Notes under the pieces: model-generated | What the model saw: the letters and a program-made list of their open reading frames with translations, nothing else | Told to the model about the DNA's origin: nothing | The model's database searches: none | Program-made: the position numbers and the translations under genes | Assembly (NCBI RefSeq): GCF_013337765.1 | Contig: NZ_VBSB01000010.1 | Span: forward strand, 620,001-684,000 | Direction: 5' to 3' | DNA length: 64,000 nucleotides | Origin: Mycolicibacterium sphagni | GTDB lineage: Bacteria > Actinomycetota > Actinomycetes > Mycobacteriales > Mycobacteriaceae | Part shown: positions 1 through 8,593 of the stretch, piece after piece | How the letters are laid out: every line of letters begins with the position of its first letter | Numbering within the stretch: position 1 is the stretch's first letter

Positions 1-1
1 C

Positions 2-616
2 GGAGGGTGGGACACCGTCGTGCCTGCGGTGCCCAGCGCCGCGGTCGTCGGCGACCCGGTCGCGGTCATCAACGCCGTACTGCAGATCTCGGCTAGTTCT
101 GCCCAGCTCACGGCCGACCTCGGCCGAAAGTTCCTTGTCCAGTTGGGCATCCTTCCCGCTGCGGCGGCGGCCGACTCCGGCATCACCAACGGGCGCATTC
201 CCTATGTCAACGGTCGCCAAGCGTCCGAATATGTGATCCGCCGAGCCATGTCCCAAATCGGTGTGCCCTATTCCTGGGGAGGGGGCAGCGCTGCCGGTCC
301 GTCGAGAGGCATCGACTCCGGTTCTGGCACTGTCGGATTCGACTGTTCGGGCCTCATGCTCTACGCCTTCGCCGGTGTCGGTATCAAACTGCCGCACTAC
401 TCGGGGTCGCAGTACAACGCCGGCCGAAAGATTCCCGTGGCGCAGATGCGCCGCGGCGACCTCCTCTTCTGGGGCGCCAACGCCGGCCAACACGAAGCGA
501 TGTACCTTGGCGACGGGATGATGCTCGAAGCCCAGCAGACCGGTGTCCCCGTCAAGGTCTCCCCGGTCCGCACCAGCGGCATGATGCCCTATGCCACTCG
601 CCTCATCGAATATTGA
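2..616 (+). CDS. RipB-like NlpC/P60 peptidoglycan endopeptidase, 5' end outside window
   Basis: Secreted cell-wall hydrolase of the NlpC/P60 family, expected to cut the D-Glu-mDAP bond of stem peptides. The frame is open to the left edge, and the residues before the internal GTG at 20 (GGWDTVVPAV) match the region just after the signal peptide of M. tuberculosis RipB as I remember it, so the true start and signal peptide lie outside. Numbering from that GTG, the catalytic Cys is C109 in GFDCSG and the His is H158 in GQHEAMYLG; the end (YATRLIEY) also matches RipB. RipB normally sits beside RipA, but here the next gene is an unrelated anchored protein, so this is probably a paralogue rather than RipB itself. 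Confidence 0.85.
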   Translation, partial: GGWDTVVPAVPSAAVVGDPVAVINAVLQISASSAQLTADLGRKFLVQLGILPAAAAADSGITNGRIPYVNGRQASEYVIRRAMSQIGVPYSWGGGSAAGPSRGIDSGSGTVGFDCSGLMLYAFAGVGIKLPHYSGSQYNAGRKIPVAQMRRGDLLFWGANAGQHEAMYLGDGMMLEAQQTGVPVKVSPVRTSGMMPYATRLIEY

Positions 617-1086
617 GCAGAACTATGAACGGCCATGACAACGATGCGCCCCGGCCCCGCCGCCGACTGTTGCTGACGGCTATCCCCGTCGTGGCCGGTG
701 CCGTGGCAGTCGCCGTCGCGATCTCGACCGGAGCCCTTCGGCCGTGGACTTCCCGAGACTCCAGGCCGTCGGCCGAACAGTCTGCTCAGGAGCGGTGCCA
801 GGCCGACGTGCTTAAGCGATTGATAGCGCCCTCGTCAGCTCACCTCGCCGATGTCCGAACGGTGCCCAGTTCTCTCGACACCGAGGGCCGCGACCTCTTC
901 TCCTTGACCCTCGAGGAACCGCTCAAGGGGGTCGACGTCTCTCGCATCACCGTGCTCGATGTCACCGGTGTGGTCAACTCGCGCAACGAGTTCGGCGCCA
1001 CGATCCAAGACCACTTCGATTGCCGCGCTTACTTCGTCGACGGCTCGCTGGCGCACACCCTGGTGCTGTTCGATCACCCGCATTGA
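613..1086 (+). CDS. N-terminally anchored hypothetical protein
   Basis: Not recognised as a named family. The TTG start at 613 overlaps the stop of the RipB-like gene (TTGA), which suggests translational coupling; an ATG at 625 is an equally reasonable start. A basic N-terminus (PRPRRR) is followed by one hydrophobic segment near residues 19-40, so the roughly 115-residue remainder should lie outside the membrane. Two cysteines, in ERCQADV and DHFDCRAYF, could form a disulfide or bind a ligand. The coupling to a cell-wall hydrolase suggests an envelope role, possibly as its partner or inhibitor; this is inference only. Confidence 0.6.
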   Translation: MSRTMNGHDNDAPRPRRRLLLTAIPVVAGAVAVAVAISTGALRPWTSRDSRPSAEQSAQERCQADVLKRLIAPSSAHLADVRTVPSSLDTEGRDLFSLTLEEPLKGVDVSRITVLDVTGVVNSRNEFGATIQDHFDCRAYFVDGSLAHTLVLFDHPH

Positions 1087-1107
1087 GCCGGCCCGCTCGT
1101 CGGCTTC

Positions 1108-1830
1108 TCAGTGTGCGTGGTCGTGGTGATCGTCGATGTCGAGGCTCGATTCGACCATCGGCAAGCCGGGACTGGCGGGCGGCGGCGTGGTGGCGGGCCC
1201 GGTCATCGCCTCCTCGCGCGGTAGACCCACGGGCTCCGAGGGGTGTTGATGGCCCTGCACCGGGGCATCGTGGGTGGCCTGATGCTGATCCTGCGCCTCG
1301 GCCGGGCCGTGGTGATGGGGGGTATGCCCGTAGAGGCCAGAGGCCAGGCCTGCCGTCACCGCGGCAACCACCACGGCGTTGGCGCCAAGCAGTACCACCG
1401 CCCTGCCGAAGGTTGAAACCTGTTCTGCGCGAGCGCGTCGAACCCAGGCCCATGTTGCGCCCATCACGACGTAGGACTGGAGCAGAAGCACACAGATGCC
1501 GGCGGCGTCGACCGCTTCGGGCTGGCCGGCACCGGGGCCGAATACTGCGCCTGCGACCCGCGAATGCACCCAGAGGGCGACTGCACCTGCATTGGCGACG
1601 ACGCCGACCGCAAGTACCAGCGCTGTCGGGCGTGACCAGGCGAGAAACACCCAAATCAGTTGCACCAAGCCGATCGCGACGAAGAAGACTCCCGACGGCA
1701 CCCAGTGCTCCCAGTGCGCCGGTGCGACCGCGAAATGGATCGCCGCCGCGCCCGCGGAGGCGACCGCTGCGCAGCGCGCAGCCAGCCGACTGTCCGTCCG
1801 TCTCTCTGCCTTGGTAATCACTGCCGCCAT
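1108..1830 (-). CDS. Multi-pass membrane protein with His-rich C-terminal tail
   Basis: About 240 residues. The first two thirds contain roughly five hydrophobic segments (for example residues 20-35, 45-65, 70-90, 105-125, 145-165). The soluble tail is rich in histidine: HTPHHHGP, QDQHQATHD, QGHQHPSE and the terminal DDHHDHAH. Such tails often bind or buffer metal ions, but no transporter signature or catalytic motif is visible. It is convergent with the RipB-like pair and divergent from the glycosyltransferase gene. Function is unknown; a metal-related role is only suggested by composition. Confidence 0.6.
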   Translation of the reverse strand: MAAVITKAERRTDSRLAARCAAVASAGAAAIHFAVAPAHWEHWVPSGVFFVAIGLVQLIWVFLAWSRPTALVLAVGVVANAGAVALWVHSRVAGAVFGPGAGQPEAVDAAGICVLLLQSYVVMGATWAWVRRARAEQVSTFGRAVVLLGANAVVVAAVTAGLASGLYGHTPHHHGPAEAQDQHQATHDAPVQGHQHPSEPVGLPREEAMTGPATTPPPASPGLPMVESSLDIDDHHDHAH

Positions 1831-1951
1831 ATTCGCACCGTACGATCGCCCGCGACGAGCAGCGCCGCATAACGTTCAGATGCCAGATCGGCTACGGCGC
1901 TCGCAGCCGTCTCCCAGGGAACGGTCAGGCGGGGATGGGTCAATAGCGAAT

Positions 1952-3847
1952 GTGACAACGACGTTTCAAGCCTCGCTGCCGCACGACTCCGCCGAGATCG
2001 CCACACCGCCGGCACGCCCATCACGATGGGACCGCGCCGGGCTGGCGCTCCTGCTCATCGGAACCGCGGTCATGTACCTGTGGAACATCACCGTCAACGG
2101 GATGGGAAACCAGTTCTACGCCGGCGCCGCCCAGGCCGGCTCCAAGAACTGGGAAGCGCTGCTGTTCGGTTCGCTCGACTCGGCCAACTTCATCACCGTC
2201 GACAAGCCGCCGGTGTCCCAATGGGTGATGGGGCTCTCAGGTCAGCTGTTCGGCTTCAGCAGCGCCAGCATGCTGATCCCCGAAGCCCTGATGGCGGTGG
2301 CCACGGTCGCCCTGCTCTACGCCGCGGTGACCCGCATCTGCGGCCCGCGCGCCGGGCTGCTGGCGGGCGCTGCCCTGGCCCTCACGCCGGTGGCCGCCTT
2401 GATGTTCCGGTTCAACAATCCCGACGCCGCGATGGTGCTGCTGATGATGGCGTCGGCGTACTGCACCGTCCGCGCCCTCGAGCGCGCCAGCGGTAGGTGG
2501 CTGGCCTGGGCGGGTGTCGCACTGGGCTTCGCCTTCCTGGCCAAGATGCTCGAAGGCCTGCTGGTGGTCCCCGCCGTGGGGGTGGTCTACCTGCTCGCCG
2601 CCCCGACGACGCTGCGCAGGCGGATCCTGCACCTGCTCGGCGCCATGGCGGCGTTCGGAGTGTCGGCGGGCTGGTTCGTCGTGCTGACCGTGGTGTGGCC
2701 GGCGTCATCGCGGCCCTATATCGCCGGCTCGACGGACAACAGCTTCATGGACCTGGTGCTGGGCTACAACGGTTTTGCCCGGGTGGCCGGACGCAATCAC
2801 ATGAACATGGGGCCCAGCGATCCGATCGGAAACTCGGTGGGCAACCAGCTCCGTCACCTCGGCGGCTTCGGCGGCATGGATCAGCACGACGGGCTGAGCC
2901 GGCTGTTCGCCGGCGAGTTTGGTTTCGAGATCGGCTGGCTGATACCGGCGGCACTGCTCGCGCTCGTTCTGGTGTTGATCTCGCGGGGCCGCGCCCCCCG
3001 GACCGACGAGATACGAGCCGGTGCACTGCTGTTCGGTTCCTGGCTGGTCATCGACGGGCTGCTGCTGAGCTACATGAAGGGCGCGGTACACCCGTACTAC
3101 TGCCTGTCGCTGGCACCCGCGGTGGCCGGCATGGTGGCGATCGGCGCCCACGAGATGTGGGTGCGCCGCCAATCCCGCTTCGGCCGGATCGGTCTGACGA
3201 CGTTGGTCGCGGTGACCGGCATCTGGAGTTGGTGGGTACTGGGCCGAAACGAAGATTGGATGCCTGCCTTGCGGTGGACGATCCTGGTCGGCACCGTGCT
3301 CGCCGCCGCAGCGCTCGCACTGTCGGCGCCGCGTCGGCGCCGGGTCGCGGTGGTCGCCGCCGCACTGGGCGTGATCGCGGTACTGGCCGGCCCGACGGCG
3401 TACGCGGTGGCCACCCTCAACGCTCCCCATCGGGGAGGTGGGCCGACCGTTGGGCCCGCGACAGCCAAGTCGGGCTTCCCACGGGGTTTCGGCGAGCCGG
3501 ACGACAACCCGCAGCTGGACAACCTGTTGCGGGCGACGAAGACACGGTGGTCAGCGGCGGTGGTCGGCTCATCGACGGCGGCTGGTCTCGAATTGTCCTC
3601 CGGCACTGCGGTTATGGCCATCGGTGGGTTCACCGGCGCCGACCCTGTTCCGAGCCTGGGCCAGTTCAAGGCCGACGTCTCCGCCGGCGAGGTGGCGTAC
3701 TACGTCGTGCAGCGAGACTGGCGGGGCAAGCCCGGCGGGTGGCCCGACAATCGCAACCACATCGGTATCACCGACTGGGTGAGCACGACGTTCGCGAGCA
3801 CCCAGGTCGGCGACACCGACGTCTACGACTTGTCCAAGCCCAAGTAG
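1952..3847 (+). CDS. GT39/ArnT-type membrane glycosyltransferase
   Basis: Integral membrane glycosyltransferase of the PMT/ArnT superfamily, which moves a sugar from a polyprenyl-phosphate donor to an extracytoplasmic acceptor. About 631 residues with many hydrophobic helices. The first loop holds the family-type stretch FYAGAAQAGSKNWEA followed by FITVDKPPVS, where the acidic residue before KPP is expected to be catalytic. A C-terminal soluble domain starts near residue 490. The reading frame continues upstream to 1496 but that part overlaps the opposite gene, so I place the start at GTG 1952 (VTTTFQASL). Acceptor and sugar cannot be told from sequence. Confidence 0.8.
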   Translation: MTTTFQASLPHDSAEIATPPARPSRWDRAGLALLLIGTAVMYLWNITVNGMGNQFYAGAAQAGSKNWEALLFGSLDSANFITVDKPPVSQWVMGLSGQLFGFSSASMLIPEALMAVATVALLYAAVTRICGPRAGLLAGAALALTPVAALMFRFNNPDAAMVLLMMASAYCTVRALERASGRWLAWAGVALGFAFLAKMLEGLLVVPAVGVVYLLAAPTTLRRRILHLLGAMAAFGVSAGWFVVLTVVWPASSRPYIAGSTDNSFMDLVLGYNGFARVAGRNHMNMGPSDPIGNSVGNQLRHLGGFGGMDQHDGLSRLFAGEFGFEIGWLIPAALLALVLVLISRGRAPRTDEIRAGALLFGSWLVIDGLLLSYMKGAVHPYYCLSLAPAVAGMVAIGAHEMWVRRQSRFGRIGLTTLVAVTGIWSWWVLGRNEDWMPALRWTILVGTVLAAAALALSAPRRRRVAVVAAALGVIAVLAGPTAYAVATLNAPHRGGGPTVGPATAKSGFPRGFGEPDDNPQLDNLLRATKTRWSAAVVGSSTAAGLELSSGTAVMAIGGFTGADPVPSLGQFKADVSAGEVAYYVVQRDWRGKPGGWPDNRNHIGITDWVSTTFASTQVGDTDVYDLSKPK

Positions 3848-4232
3848 TCAGACGGTCGGTCATGGCGGCGACCTGAGCTACTCACACAAATGTTCTCCGG
3901 AAAACCCACCACAATTCGTGGTCAAGTAGATACGCCCCGGCGGGCGTGTTCGCAGCCGAATTGACTCTTCGCATGTGCAATATGGTTGGAACACAGAGCG
4001 ATTCGGTTCAGAAACCACGGTGACATGAGCGACGGACATCCGTCGAGAACAGTCGCCGTGCGAAATGGCACTGGGCGCCGCAACTCCCCGCCAGCGACTC
4101 CCCACGTACCGGGTTGACCATGACGCCGAAATTAGCGTAGTTGACTACCTAGTTCGACTCGTCTCAGCGGTTCTAATCTGGCAATCGAAAGCGAATGACT
4201 GTGTTTTCGCATCCCGAAGGGGGAATCTTGAG
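3848..4232. other. Lower-GC intergenic region before the metzincin-like gene
   Basis: A 385-bp gap with clearly more A/T than the flanks. No convincing gene: the short frames here lack coding character. It carries a perfect 7-bp inverted repeat at 4030-4045 and ends in a good ribosome-binding site (AAGGGGG, 4218-4224) before the ATG at 4233. The composition continues into the downstream gene, which suggests that both arrived together. Confidence 0.5.
4030..4045. promoter_or_regulatory. 7-bp palindrome, possible operator
   Basis: CGACGGA and TCCGTCG are exact reverse complements separated by CA. The site lies about 190 bp before the metzincin-like gene. It could be an operator or a small hairpin; no regulator lies next to it. 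Confidence 0.3.
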
Positions 4233-5540
4233 ATGGGCTTGAACTCACCCTGGGCCATTCTCCGGTGTAAATGGAACGACATCGATGACGAGCCGCTGTC
4301 GGACGACTTCGTGGAAAAGATGTTTACAACGGCTGGCACCGGCACCCTGAACATGGTCGATTTCTTCGACAAGATGTCGCACGGCAATCTCGACCTGAGC
4401 GGGTCTCAAGTCTTCGGTTGGTTCACACTTCCCAATCCTCACACCGACTATGTCGCGTACGGCGGGAAGATCTCCCGTACCGACCTCGTCACCATCGCGC
4501 GCAGCACCGCGACGGCCAACGGTGTGGATCTGAGCGCCTTTCCGCATCAGGTGGTGCTGATGAATCTTGAGACAGATCTGTTCGGCCTACAGGGAGGGTC
4601 GGCTGCTGTTTGCGATCTGACTAACTGTCGGCCGAGCGAGCTCGGGCAGGAAATGGGCCATCCCTACGGTCTCGACCACTCTCGGGGCAACGGCGGAGAC
4701 CCCGCCCAAAACTTGGACTACGGAGATCCGTGGGACATCATGAGCACAGAGCGCTTCGGCGGTTCGATAGTGAGACCGCCGGAGTTTCCTAACGGTCCAT
4801 ACGGGCCTTACGGTCCGGGGCTGAACGCAGCCAACATGCGCGCACGTGGCTGGCTCGATCGGTCGCGCGTACTCACTCTAAACTCAGGCAAAGCAGCAGG
4901 GTTCCCGGTGACCGTTCAGCTCAGGCCGCTGCATACCCGCGAGCTTCCGGGCTTCCTCGCGCTCGAGATTGACGACTACATTGTCGAATTCCGCGACAAT
5001 CACGAGTGGGATCTCGCCATCGACTCGGGCGTTATCGTCCACAGTTTCTCCGACAATCATTCATGGCTCGAGCGAAACTCGAAGGGCCAGGAAAGACTCA
5101 ATGCGGGCGATTCCTGGGAGTTGGGCGACGAAGGCATCACGGACTTGCCCTTCACGCGCGTCCTTGTCACTGACATTGACGGTCCGAATCGCAGTGCGAC
5201 GCTTAATGTCACGCGTCGGCCCGGAAGAAAATTCAACGTACCAGTCGGCGGCGAGACGCGCCCCCCATGGGTAGACGGTGGCGGATTCCTCGGGGGATCA
5301 GCACAGCAATCGGTAGTCGTACAACCGGGAGACGATCTCCTGGTGGTGGTTGACCATCTCGTCGCATTCAAAGCTGTCGAGAACCTACGCGATGGACCAG
5401 CCCGCGACGCCGCCCAGCGAGCAGCGATGGAACAAGTCGCCCAATACGCCACCGCCCAACTTGGCCGACTCAGCGCAGCAGACGATATTCGCACACCCGC
5501 TCCGCAGTCATCCGGCCGCGAGCGTGAGCAACCGCTATAG
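4233..5540 (+). CDS. Metzincin-like protein with altered zinc motif
   Basis: About 435 residues, resembling metalloproteases with an N-terminal catalytic domain. The expected HExxHxxGxxH zinc motif reads QEMGHPYGLDH at residues 139-149: the Glu (E140) and last two His (H143, H149) are present but the first His is Gln (codon CAG at 4647-4649). A Met-turn-like WDIMS follows at M170. Start chosen at ATG 4233 because AAGGGGG lies 8 bases before it; no export signal is visible from this start. Base composition is more A/T-rich than the neighbours, suggesting transfer. It may be a weakened protease, a non-catalytic binding protein or an enzyme with an altered metal site. Confidence 0.65.
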   Translation: MGLNSPWAILRCKWNDIDDEPLSDDFVEKMFTTAGTGTLNMVDFFDKMSHGNLDLSGSQVFGWFTLPNPHTDYVAYGGKISRTDLVTIARSTATANGVDLSAFPHQVVLMNLETDLFGLQGGSAAVCDLTNCRPSELGQEMGHPYGLDHSRGNGGDPAQNLDYGDPWDIMSTERFGGSIVRPPEFPNGPYGPYGPGLNAANMRARGWLDRSRVLTLNSGKAAGFPVTVQLRPLHTRELPGFLALEIDDYIVEFRDNHEWDLAIDSGVIVHSFSDNHSWLERNSKGQERLNAGDSWELGDEGITDLPFTRVLVTDIDGPNRSATLNVTRRPGRKFNVPVGGETRPPWVDGGGFLGGSAQQSVVVQPGDDLLVVVDHLVAFKAVENLRDGPARDAAQRAAMEQVAQYATAQLGRLSAADDIRTPAPQSSGREREQPL

Positions 5541-5572
5541 CGCGGCTCAGCAGGATATCCAAGCCCAGGTGA

Positions 5573-6670
5573 TCAGGCCGCCGCGACCAGTTCGCCGGCC
5601 TCACGCGGCTGCCGGGTCGGCAATGCGAGCTTGACGATTTTTCGCACCACGGTGCCGAACTGCTTGGGCAGCGGCCCGGCGTTGTAGGGAACGCCGTAGC
5701 GCTTGCACACCTCGCGAACGTACGGAGCCATCTCGGCGTAGCGGCGTGCGGGCACGTCGGGAAACAGGTGGTGCTCGATCTGGTGTGACAGGTTGCCGGA
5801 CAGCAGGTGGAACAGTTTGCCTCCGGTCAGGTTGGCCGAGCCGAGGATCTGCCGGAAGTACCACTGGCCACGAGACTCGTTGCGGGTCTCCTCGACGGTG
5901 AATTCCTGTGTGCCGTCCGGGAAGTGGCCGCAGAAGATGATCGCGTAGGACCACACGTTGCGGATCAGGTTGGCGGTCAGGTTGCCGGTGAACACGAACG
6001 GCGCCATGGGTCCGGCCAGCAGCGGGAAGGCGACGTAGTCCTTGAGCAGTTGGCGACGGGTCTTGGCCCAGATTTCGCGGGCCACCTCACGCTTGTCGGC
6101 GAGCGAGATCTCACCGGACCGGATGCGTTCGGTCTCCAGCTCGTGCAGCGCGACGCCGTACTGGAACAGCACCATGAGCAAGAAGGCGTACACCGGATTG
6201 CCCAGGTAATAGGGCCGCCAACGTTGATCGGGGCTCATCCGCAGGATGCCGTAGCCGATATCGCGGTCCATGCCGACGATGTTGGTGAACGTGTGGTGGG
6301 AGAAGTTGTGCGAGTGCCGCCACTGGTCGCCCGGGCAGGCGGTGTCCCATTCGAACGTGCGCCCGGCCAGGGTCGGGTCACCGGTCCATTCGTACTGGCC
6401 GTGCATGATGTTGTGGCCGATCTCCATATTGTCGAGGATCTTCGAGACCGCCAGCAGCGCGGTGCCTGCCAGCCAGGCCGGCGGGAAGATGCCCGCGAAC
6501 AGCATTGCGCGACCGCCGATTTCCATGGCGCGCTGCGCCTTGATGACGCGGCGGATGTAGTCGACGTCGGTCTGGCCGAGGTCGGCGAGCACCTTGTCCT
6601 TGATGGCGTCGAGCTCGCGGCCGAACGCGTCGGCCTGCTCGGGTGTCAGTGTGATGGGTTGGGAGGTCAT
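5573..6670 (-). CDS. desA3: DesA3-type membrane acyl-CoA delta-9 desaturase
   Basis: Membrane-bound di-iron fatty acyl desaturase. In M. tuberculosis DesA3 converts stearoyl-CoA to oleoyl-CoA with electrons from its Rv3230c reductase. The 365-residue protein has the three histidine boxes: HNIMH near residue 86, HSHNFSHH near 119, and HQIEHH near 295, with hydrophobic helices around them. It starts 15 bp after the stop of the reductase gene, so the two form an operon and probably act as one electron-transfer pair. The neighbouring divergent FabR/DesT-like regulator fits control by unsaturated acyl-CoA. Confidence 0.93.
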   Translation of the reverse strand: MTSQPITLTPEQADAFGRELDAIKDKVLADLGQTDVDYIRRVIKAQRAMEIGGRAMLFAGIFPPAWLAGTALLAVSKILDNMEIGHNIMHGQYEWTGDPTLAGRTFEWDTACPGDQWRHSHNFSHHTFTNIVGMDRDIGYGILRMSPDQRWRPYYLGNPVYAFLLMVLFQYGVALHELETERIRSGEISLADKREVAREIWAKTRRQLLKDYVAFPLLAGPMAPFVFTGNLTANLIRNVWSYAIIFCGHFPDGTQEFTVEETRNESRGQWYFRQILGSANLTGGKLFHLLSGNLSHQIEHHLFPDVPARRYAEMAPYVREVCKRYGVPYNAGPLPKQFGTVVRKIVKLALPTRQPREAGELVAAA

Positions 6671-6685
6671 GGTTTTCCCTTTCGC

Positions 6686-7732
6686 TTACAGCGCGATCTC
6701 GACATCACCGACGGGAACGGACACGCAGATCTGCACGTCCTCCTCGTCGGCGGTCGATACCGCGCCGGTGGTCACGTTGCGCACGGCGCCGCGATGCTTG
6801 CGACGGGTGCAGGTGTGGCAGATGCCCATCCGGCATCCGCTGGTGGGGTTCAGGCCGGCGGCCTCGGCCTGATCCAGGAGGGGACGGCCATCGTCGGTCG
6901 TGTCGATAGCGCTGTCGCTGAAGCTGATTCGGCCACCCGACGGGGCGTCGGGGAGGACGAACGGCATCGGCACGAAGCTCTCCGACGACACGTCCGTGCA
7001 GTGCGCGCGCACCGCCTCGACCAGCGCGGGCGGCCCGCAGACGTACACCGCTTCGGGATCGGCCATGGCGGTCTGCAGGTGTTCCTGGCCGAACCGGCCG
7101 CTGAGCTCGCCGCCGGGCGAGCGGGTGTAGCCGTGCAAGACTCGCACTCCCGTCGCCGCGAGTTCTTCTCGGTAGCACGCTTCGACTGGCGTGCGGGCGT
7201 AGTGGACGAAGGCGATCTCGCCGTCGTAGCCCTCGGTCTGCAGGGTGCGCAGCATGGACATCACCGGAGTGATCCCGCTGCCGCCGGAGACGAACAGGAT
7301 GCGCCGGGGCCTGTGGTCGGGAAGCACGAAGTCGCCGGCCGGTTCGGAGAGCCCGACCACCATGCCGGGGCGGGCATGCCGGTACAGATGGGTGGACACC
7401 AGGCCGCCGTCGTGGCAGCCGATCGTCAGCTCGATGAGCGATGCCCCCTCGGCACTGGCCGGGGAATAGCAGCGGGTGTGGCGGCGGCCGTCGATCTCCA
7501 CCGTGAGGTTCAGGTGCTGGCCGGCGCGATGGCCGGCGACGGCCGCATTCGGGGCGAGAAGCAGGGTGACGCTGCGTGGGGTCGTCCGGCGCACGTCGAC
7601 CACCCTGGCCCGTGCATCGGTGGTCCAGGTCGGGTCCACCAGCTCGGTGTAGCGGTCGACGCCGTGCGGACCGGTGAGCAGATCGACCAGCGGCGAGCGA
7701 AGCACCTTCTTGGTCAGAGTTTCAGTGAACAT
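6686..7732 (-). CDS. FAD/2Fe-2S oxidoreductase, electron donor for desaturase (Rv3230c type)
   Basis: Ferredoxin reductase with fused plant-type ferredoxin, passing electrons from NAD(P)H to DesA3. From the ATG at 7732 (MFTETLTKK) it has 348 residues: FAD-binding beta barrel with RCYSPAS, NAD-binding segment with FVSGGSGITPVMSML, and a C-terminal 2Fe-2S domain with GCRMGICHTCTRRK and a later Cys in VQICVSVP. The frame is open further upstream but that part overlaps the divergent regulator and its operator, so I rejected it. First gene of the operon with desA3. Confidence 0.92.
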   Translation of the reverse strand: MFTETLTKKVLRSPLVDLLTGPHGVDRYTELVDPTWTTDARARVVDVRRTTPRSVTLLLAPNAAVAGHRAGQHLNLTVEIDGRRHTRCYSPASAEGASLIELTIGCHDGGLVSTHLYRHARPGMVVGLSEPAGDFVLPDHRPRRILFVSGGSGITPVMSMLRTLQTEGYDGEIAFVHYARTPVEACYREELAATGVRVLHGYTRSPGGELSGRFGQEHLQTAMADPEAVYVCGPPALVEAVRAHCTDVSSESFVPMPFVLPDAPSGGRISFSDSAIDTTDDGRPLLDQAEAAGLNPTSGCRMGICHTCTRRKHRGAVRNVTTGAVSTADEEDVQICVSVPVGDVEIAL

Positions 7733-7792
7733 GTGTATACCGTCGCTGTTGAAACTGCACGTCGTCAAGGAATTGGACCAGAGTGTGGTAGC

Positions 7793-7808
7793 GTTCACAA
7801 CAGTGAAC
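7793..7808. promoter_or_regulatory. Palindromic operator for the FabR/DesT-like regulator
   Basis: GTTCAC and GTGAAC are exact inverted repeats around AACA. The site lies 60 bp before the reductase start and overlaps the GTG start proposed for the TetR gene, the expected place for a repressor that controls both itself and the desaturase operon. A GTGAAC half-site recurs at 7725-7730, over the first codons of the reductase. Confidence 0.6.
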
Positions 7809-8516
7809 AGTCGTACGCCGAGCTCACGCCGCGAACGGTCAGGGAGGTCCCGGTCGCGGGATACGCCGTCGCGCGAGGAGCGCAAAGAGGTCACTCGCCG
7901 GGCGATCATCGCCGCCGCGCTCAAGCTGCTCGACGAGCGCAGTTTCAGCGGCCTCAGCCTGCGGGAAGTGACCCGCGAGGCGGGAATCGTGCCCGCGGCG
8001 TTCTACCGGCATTTCGAATCGATGGAAGCCCTCGGCCTGGTGCTCATCGACGAGTCGTTCCGCACGCTTCGGGAGATGCTGCGCAGCGCCCGCGCGGGCA
8101 AGCTCGACCCGAACCGCGTGATCGAGTCGACGGTGGAGATCCTCGTCGCCGGGGTCGCGGAGCAGCGCGAGCACTGGCGGTTTATCGGGCGTGAGCGCTC
8201 CAGTGGTGTGACCGTGCTGCGGTACGCGATCCGCACCGAGATCCGGCTGATCACCTCCGAGTTGGCCACCGACCTCGCCCGCTTTCCCGGCCTGAACACC
8301 TGGAGCACCGAAGACCTCAACATCTTGGCCAGCCTGTTCGTGAACTCGATGATCATCATCGCCGAAGCCATCGAGGACGCCCACGACGCCGCCGCGCTCG
8401 ACGAGATCAAGCGCACGGCGGTCAAGCAGCTGCGGATGATCACGATCGGCGTCAACGACTGGCAGCCCCACGAGGGCGAAGGAGCACCCGAGGTTATCGA
8501 CACCCCCGAGCCCTAG
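7803..8516 (+). CDS. FabR/DesT-like TetR regulator of fatty acid desaturation
   Basis: TetR-family repressor closest in layout to FabR and DesT, which sense the saturated/unsaturated acyl pool and control desaturase genes. The helix-turn-helix region FSGLSLREVTREAGIVPAAFYRHF is near-identical in pattern to FabR, followed by the typical FESMEALGLVLIDES and an FIGRERS segment. Start is uncertain: GTG 7803 (VNSRTPSS) or GTG 7785; both sit in the divergent promoter and the mRNA may be leaderless. Divergent from the reductase-desaturase operon, with a palindrome at its start. An acidic Pro-rich tail ends the protein. Confidence 0.85.
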   Translation: MNSRTPSSRRERSGRSRSRDTPSREERKEVTRRAIIAAALKLLDERSFSGLSLREVTREAGIVPAAFYRHFESMEALGLVLIDESFRTLREMLRSARAGKLDPNRVIESTVEILVAGVAEQREHWRFIGRERSSGVTVLRYAIRTEIRLITSELATDLARFPGLNTWSTEDLNILASLFVNSMIIIAEAIEDAHDAAALDEIKRTAVKQLRMITIGVNDWQPHEGEGAPEVIDTPEP

Positions 8517-8532
8517 GCACTCCGAAACTGAA

Positions 8533-8593
8533 CTCACGCAGGGAAGGTGCGAGTGGACATCTGCGTGAGGTCAATCTCGCGGTGGGGCACCTT
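8533..8593 (+). terminator. Interleaved inverted repeats after the TetR gene
   Basis: Two inverted repeats cross each other. CTCACGCAG (8533-8541) pairs with CTGCGTGAG (8561-8569), while AAGGTGC (8544-8550), inside that loop, pairs with GCACCTT (8587-8593). The order A-B-A'-B' is that of a pseudoknot. It begins 16 bases after the TetR stop and may end transcription. Confidence 0.4.

Noticed and set aside
1496..1951. Upstream extension of the GT39 gene frame
   Set aside because: It overlaps the opposite membrane-protein gene and has low-quality, Ala/Thr/Arg-rich composition; the GT39 protein starts well at GTG 1952.
3878..4105. 75-codon minus-strand frame in the lower-GC gap
   Set aside because: No ribosome-binding site, no coding pattern and no recognisable similarity.
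5807..8194. 795-codon plus-strand frame
   Set aside because: Antisense shadow of desA3 and its reductase; those have full catalytic motifs while this frame is low-complexity Val/Gly/Arg.
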